Shown here in pieces: positions 62,886 to 64,000 of a stretch of DNA of 64,000 nucleotides. Both the position numbers and the translations under genes were made by a program. The DNA lies in contig JAAYJS010000018.1 in NCBI GenBank assembly GCA_012522805.1, positions 1-64,000 on the forward strand. The letters run 5' to 3'. The stretch's first letter is position 1, and each line of letters opens with the position of its first letter. The DNA comes from Eubacteriaceae bacterium. GTDB lineage: Bacteria > Bacillota > Clostridia > Eubacteriales > Eubacteriaceae. A model generated the notes under the pieces. That model was not told where the DNA came from, ran no database searches, and saw nothing but the letters and a program-made list of their open reading frames with translations.

Positions 62886-64000
62886 ATGGATATTTACCGT
62901 CAAGCGCTGCTTTTGCATCAAGAGCAACAAGGAAAAATTTCAACAGAATTAAAAGGAGATCTGAACACAAAGGAGGATTTATCCCTGGTGTATTCACCGG
63001 GTGTTGCGGAACCTTGCAGAGAAATCCACAAAAACATCGATGAGGTCTATCGATACACTTGGAAGGGCAACACCATTGCCGTTGTTTCCAACGGGACAGC
63101 TGTTTTAGGACTGGGAGATATCGGACCGGAGGCGGCGCTACCCGTCATGGAGGGAAAGTGCTGTTTGTTTAAACGGTTTGGCGGTGTCAATGCCGTTCCC
63201 ATCGTTTTGAAAACCAAAGACCCCGACGAAGTCGTCGAGATTGTCAAACAGCTCTCTCCCACTTTTGGCGGTATCAACCTTGAGGATATCAGTGCACCGG
63301 CTTGTATTGAAATCGAACGTCGGTTAAAAGAAGAGCTGGACATACCCGTATTCCATGACGATCAGCATGGTACGGCCATTGTCGTCACAGCGGGGTTGAT
63401 CAACGCTTTAAAGTTGGTGGATAAAAAACCGGAAGAATGCGTTGCGGTCATTTCCGGTGTTGGAGCGGCAGGATCTTCCATCATCCGCATGATGTTGGAC
63501 TTGGGCATTTCCAACATTTATGGCTTTAACAGCCGAGGCATCTTAAATCGCAATGAAAAGAATGATTACAGCAATCCCCTATATCGGGAACTATCGGAAA
63601 TAACCAATAAGGACGGGGAAGATCTCAGCTTGGAAGAAGCGATGACAAAGGCAGATATTTTTATCGGCGTCAGCGTGAAGGACAAAATCAACAAGCAGAT
63701 GGTTAAAAGCATGAAGAGAAATCCCATTGTTTTTGCCATGGCCAATCCGGATCCGGAAATTCCTTACCAGGATGCCCGGGAAGCCGGAGCGACAGTCGTT
63801 GGGACGGGTCGATCGGATTTCCCCAACCAAATCAACAATGTTTTAGCCTTTCCCGGATTATTTAAAGGTGCTTTAGCGGCAAAGGCTACAGTCATTAACG
63901 AAGAAATGAAATTAGCAGCGGCGTATTCCTTGGCCAATCTCGTTTCCCAAGACGAGCTGAGGGAAGAGTACGTTATACCCTCTCCCTTTGATGAACGGGT
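62886..64000 (+). CDS. NAD-dependent malic enzyme (3' end outside window)
   Basis: Not in the ORF track as no stop occurs before the edge; 371 codons are visible. YSPGVAEPC near residue 35, the substrate/metal region FHDDQHGTAIV, the NAD-binding SGVGAAGSSII and AMANPDPEIPYQDA. It oxidatively decarboxylates malate to pyruvate, giving NADH. The short bacterial form is about 390 residues, so little is missing. Preceded by AAGGAGG. Assignment is firm; the cofactor choice (NAD vs NADP) is less so. Confidence 0.95.
   Translation, partial: MDIYRQALLLHQEQQGKISTELKGDLNTKEDLSLVYSPGVAEPCREIHKNIDEVYRYTWKGNTIAVVSNGTAVLGLGDIGPEAALPVMEGKCCLFKRFGGVNAVPIVLKTKDPDEVVEIVKQLSPTFGGINLEDISAPACIEIERRLKEELDIPVFHDDQHGTAIVVTAGLINALKLVDKKPEECVAVISGVGAAGSSIIRMMLDLGISNIYGFNSRGILNRNEKNDYSNPLYRELSEITNKDGEDLSLEEAMTKADIFIGVSVKDKINKQMVKSMKRNPIVFAMANPDPEIPYQDAREAGATVVGTGRSDFPNQINNVLAFPGLFKGALAAKATVINEEMKLAAAYSLANLVSQDELREEYVIPSPFDER

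Overview
The window looks like chromosome of a low-to-moderate G+C anaerobic Firmicute (Clostridia/Tissierellia-like). Supporting points are strong AGGAGG ribosome-binding sites, consensus TTGACA/TATAAT promoters, type III glutamine synthetase, anaerobic ThiH-type thiazole synthesis, an LPXTG-like wall-anchored protein, non-pyrrolysine MttB-type methyltransferases and many 4Fe-4S proteins. MurE carries a DNPA motif instead of DNPR, which points to L-Lys (or L-Orn) rather than meso-DAP peptidoglycan. The species cannot be named from sequence alone.

Layout. 0-9 kb (minus strand): two corrinoid-methyltransferase operons. One has an EamA-type transporter, a small winged-helix protein, an MttB-like methyltransferase, a corrinoid protein and a GntR regulator. 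The other has an MttB-like methyltransferase, an MFS carrier and a BCCT carrier, and reads from a textbook sigma-54 promoter facing a divergent sigma-54 activator that has an in-frame stop. 10.7-14.1 kb: VanX-like dipeptidase, TraX, a hypothetical protein and glucose-6-phosphate isomerase. 14-19.8 kb (minus): methyltransferase, glnN (interrupted), and a CadC/HMA/CadA metal-efflux unit with its operator. 19.9-23 kb: DUF554, murE and a QueG-like Fe-S protein. 23-26 kb: surface protein, divergent ZnuA-like lipoprotein, membrane protein. 26-31 kb: a sugar-acid/pentitol-type cassette (SorC remnant, interrupted FGGY kinase, dehydrogenase, two class II aldolases) between two tRNA-Asn copies. 31.5-43 kb: ASCH protein, nifS-nifU-pyridoxal kinase, methyltransferase, cysK, TetR with a divergent ferredoxin, mutY, a G5/3D cell-wall protein and ilvE. 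43.2-43.5 kb: two tRNA-Ser. 43.7-47.4 kb and 51.1-54.2 kb: two TPP-riboswitch operons, thiSFGH plus a broken thiE-like gene, and thiM-thiE-HAD-thiD. Between them lie a class III aminotransferase and an MFS carrier. 54.5-61.3 kb (minus): frameshifted flavin reductase, CoA-transferase/MFS/LysR unit, and an esterase/ATP-grasp pair. 61.4 kb to the end: lipoprotein, DUF6506 protein and malic enzyme (cut by the window edge).

Working together, the two thi operons make thiamine by de novo thiazole synthesis (ThiS sulfur carrier, ThiF, ThiG, ThiH) and by salvage (ThiM, ThiD, ThiE), both sensing thiamine pyrophosphate. NifS may supply sulfur to both Fe-S assembly and ThiS, and pyridoxal kinase overlaps nifU and could feed NifS with PLP. 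The 0-9 kb operons probably import and demethylate quaternary amines or related methylated compounds.

The most striking global property is damage. At least six otherwise well-conserved genes carry one disabling lesion each: four in-frame stops (sigma-54 activator, glnN, FGGY kinase, second thiE) and two one-base frameshifts (flavin reductase, LysR). In addition there are 3'-end remnants of SorC and PucR/CdaR regulators and several unassignable coding-like scraps in gaps. Either this lineage is losing genes or the assembly carries base errors; read-level checking would separate the two.
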